DNA of 7,966 bases, taken from assembly GCA_024688095.1 (NCBI GenBank), contig JAILEJ010000288.1:1-7966 (forward strand). The letters are read 5' to 3'. A program made the translations under genes and the position numbers. This document shows positions 6,225 through 7,966 of this stretch, one piece after another. Numbering within the stretch: the first letter of the stretch is position 1; the number at the start of each line of letters is the position of its first letter. The notes beneath the pieces are model-generated. The model was given only the letters and a program-made list of their open reading frames with translations, ran no database searches and was not told where the DNA came from. Origin of the DNA: Butyrivibrio sp. (GTDB lineage: Bacteria > Bacillota > Clostridia > Lachnospirales > Lachnospiraceae).

Positions 6225-7718
6225 ATGGGTTTAGGAAAAGGAATAGATTTCATAACTGGAAATAATGCAACATTTGATCCGGTACCAGGGTATAATTTTA
6301 CACTTCTTGTTGAAGGTATGTATTATTTACCTCTTAAGTCTGTACGTGCATTTAGCAAAGAAAATGAATATGAATACATACAGGAAGGCGGAGTGAATGA
6401 TTATGTTCACATGAAACGTAAACCTATTTCAAAGCCTTTTACATTTCAAGTTGAGAGATATATAGATACAGGAGTTACAAGATTTTTTGATCCTCTTGCG
6501 AATGGATCAGAACTGACACTTCCTTGTGTTCTATTTGTGTACAGATCAAATGCATCTCGTGGATGGGACAGCGAAATAGATGCAGATGCATGGGCTGCAA
6601 GATATTTTGTATTTACAGGATGTGTTGTAACTAACAAAGAATATGGTGAATTGAATGCTGAAAAAAGTGGACTTATGACAGAAACTGTAACTATAGCGTA
6701 CAGACAGCTTATGGTCATAACAAATCCTGTAGATTCAAGTACAAAAGAAGATACATGGACTTTTGAAAAGGGTATGGACATGAAAGATGTTACCAAGTAT
6801 GACCCGGCTTCAAGATACAAAGATGGAAAATTCACAAATAAAATGCAGACTCTTCATGCAACCCAGTCTAAGAATGATTTTAATGTAAGCGGCAATAGTG
6901 GATATTATATAAATAATAAGCAGATTATGGATGGCGAAGGTAAAGTTCTGACTAAATCGTTTAATATCCCTGGAGATTATGATGCTGCTACAAGAAGAGT
7001 GGATGGTAAGTTTAACCAGCAATTTGCACCGGTAAATGCAAAACAGTCCAAGAATGATATTGGAGCACCTGATTATAAAGGGTATACGATAAATGGCAAG
7101 ATGATTGCTGATACTGATGGAATACCTACAGGTAAAGTATTTGACATGGAGATTGCTAATAATATGTCTCCTCATCATACACCAGTCTCGGATAATATCA
7201 GAACTTCAAGTAGAGATAATGAAGATTGGACAATTAATAATAAGCAGAAGAGAGAATCAGAGGAAGAACAATTTAAAATCCCTCAGGATTATAAAGCTGA
7301 GAAGAGGCGTGATAATGGCAAATACAGTACTATATATAAGCCAAAGCATGCGGTTCAGTCGCCTAATGACATGGGAAATGATAATTACAAAGGATATATT
7401 ATCAATGACAAGACAATAATTGATATGAAGGATAATATTAAAACACCTTCATTTGATATGAGGGATGAGGCTAATATTACACCTCATAAGCCAATATCAG
7501 ATAATATAGCGACTTCTGGACAGGATAGAGCGAACTGGAGAGTTAATAATTCACAGTCTATAGGAGAACAATTTGATATGAAACTGGTAAATCAGGAACT
7601 TCCTAAGCCGATGTCTTCAAATATTAAGACTTCGACTGTTGATAAGCCGCTTGCAACTCCTGTTACATGGCCTCCTACAAGAAGAGCCCTTATGGCACAG
7701 GCTTTATCCAAAAAATAA
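6225..7718 (+). CDS. Second tube-fold protein with long repetitive C-terminal tail
   Basis: 497 residues; ATG 6225 follows GAGGTG at 6214-6219. Residues 1-168 have the tail-tube fold signature: 'YNFTLLVEGMYYLPLKSVRAFSKENEYEYIQEGGVNDYVH', then 'KPFTFQVERYIDTG', and 'YFVFTGCVVTNKEYGELNAEKSGLMTETVTIAYRQLMVI'. This matches the second tube-like (Pvc5/Cis1b position) or tube-initiator proteins of eCIS. Residues 191-497 are degenerate repeats. One type starts at residues 191, 251 and 355 (D-Y-D-A-x-R-x-x-G-K) and carries QS-x-ND at 214, 274 and 378, followed by a GYxINxK block. The other carries S-[DS]-N-I-x-T-S at 322, 425 and 464, the first two followed by WxxNN. I see no LysM domain and no membrane segment. 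The tail is polar and Asn/Asp/Lys-rich. A baseplate-proximal tube adaptor is the likeliest role; the function of the tail is unknown. Confidence 0.88.
   Translation: MGLGKGIDFITGNNATFDPVPGYNFTLLVEGMYYLPLKSVRAFSKENEYEYIQEGGVNDYVHMKRKPISKPFTFQVERYIDTGVTRFFDPLANGSELTLPCVLFVYRSNASRGWDSEIDADAWAARYFVFTGCVVTNKEYGELNAEKSGLMTETVTIAYRQLMVITNPVDSSTKEDTWTFEKGMDMKDVTKYDPASRYKDGKFTNKMQTLHATQSKNDFNVSGNSGYYINNKQIMDGEGKVLTKSFNIPGDYDAATRRVDGKFNQQFAPVNAKQSKNDIGAPDYKGYTINGKMIADTDGIPTGKVFDMEIANNMSPHHTPVSDNIRTSSRDNEDWTINNKQKRESEEEQFKIPQDYKAEKRRDNGKYSTIYKPKHAVQSPNDMGNDNYKGYIINDKTIIDMKDNIKTPSFDMRDEANITPHKPISDNIATSGQDRANWRVNNSQSIGEQFDMKLVNQELPKPMSSNIKTSTVDKPLATPVTWPPTRRALMAQALSKK
6795..7660 (+). repeat. Degenerate protein repeats encoded in the tail of the tube-fold gene
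   Basis: Six related units of roughly 35-60 codons can be aligned by eye. Key blocks are HATQSKND...GYYINNKQ, NAKQSKND...GYTINGK, PVSDNIRTS...WTINNKQ, HAVQSPND...GYIINDK, PISDNIATS...WRVNNSQ and a terminal PMSSNIKTS lacking the WxxNN part. The DNA has diverged, so this is an old protein-level repeat rather than a recent tandem duplication. Confidence 0.75.
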
Positions 7719-7753
7719 TTCTAAATACTATTAAATGAGAAAGGTTATCTGAA

Positions 7754-7966
7754 ATGCTTACATTGAAAGCTCCTATCGAGATTACTGCAAGAACTGAATA
7801 CATAAATGATTATGAGAGCTTTGGCCATAGAGTTGGTGCAAGTTATAATCTCATGACCTCTCATATAGATGAGGAAGATCTTCTTCATGTAGTCAATACA
7901 CCTCCGGAAATATATATTGCTGAGAGTGATGGGTTATCATCTGTAATAAATCAGAAGACCAATAAC
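7754..7966 (+). CDS. Unidentified CIS-operon protein (3' truncated)
   Basis: ATG 7754 follows AAAGG at 7740-7744 (9-base spacer), 35 bases after the previous stop. The frame stays open for 71 codons to the window end. It begins MLTLKAPIEITARTEY and contains EDLLHVVNTPPEIYIAES. No signal peptide or membrane segment is seen. I do not recognise the family. Its place after the tube-fold gene and the lack of a terminator before it suggest another baseplate or assembly component of the same operon. Confidence 0.75.
   Translation, partial: MLTLKAPIEITARTEYINDYESFGHRVGASYNLMTSHIDEEDLLHVVNTPPEIYIAESDGLSSVINQKTNN

Noticed and set aside
1..7966. Prophage or R-type tailocin instead of an eCIS
   Set aside because: DUF4255 and DUF4280 genes next to the sheath and tube are typical of eCIS, and no capsid, portal, terminase or lysis gene is visible; the short window cannot fully exclude alternatives.

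Overview
The window is one strand of a contractile injection system (CIS) locus of the extracellular, phage-tail-like type (eCIS, related to PVC/Afp/MAC particles). The DNA is low in GC, uses AGA/GGA/CTT/ATA-type codons, has strong AGGAGG-type ribosome binding sites and mixes ATG, GTG and TTG starts. This suggests a Firmicute, perhaps a Lachnospiraceae-like clostridium. The taxon is an inference, not something read directly. All supported genes lie on the + strand.

Region 1 (2-1285) is the 3' part of a long gene. It encodes a charged coiled-coil segment, an 82-codon Gly-alternating low-complexity linker built from in-frame hexanucleotide repeats, and a C-terminal domain resembling the copper-amine-oxidase N-terminal ('stalk') domain of Gram-positive surface proteins.

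Region 2 (1299-5395) is a tight run of particle genes. In order they are a DUF4255/Pvc16-type cap or terminator protein, a two-part protein with a carboxypeptidase-regulatory-like beta domain and a Lys/Glu-rich tail (GTG start), a DUF4280 PAAR-like spike-tip protein (TTG start overlapping the previous stop), the contractile sheath, and the inner tube. A strong intrinsic terminator at 5415-5450 closes this block.

Region 3 (5396-5639) is non-coding. It holds the terminator, two overlapping hairpins and a sigma-A-like promoter.

Region 4 (5640-7966) starts a second transcription unit. It has a small tail-assembly-chaperone-like protein, a -1 frame extension carrying a DUF6760-like segment, a tube-fold protein with a long repetitive C-terminal tail, and the start of an unidentified gene.

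The most notable feature is a canonical -1 slippery heptamer (T TTA AAT, 5978-5984) in the correct frame near the end of the small chaperone-like gene. The conserved-looking downstream segment has no plausible start codon of its own but is open in the -1 frame across this site. This predicts a programmed frameshift giving 120-aa and 187-aa products, as in the G/GT tail assembly chaperones of lambda-like phages. Other points of interest are the repetitive tail on the second tube-like protein, the paired hairpins between the two transcription units, and the expandable Gly-rich linker in the first gene.
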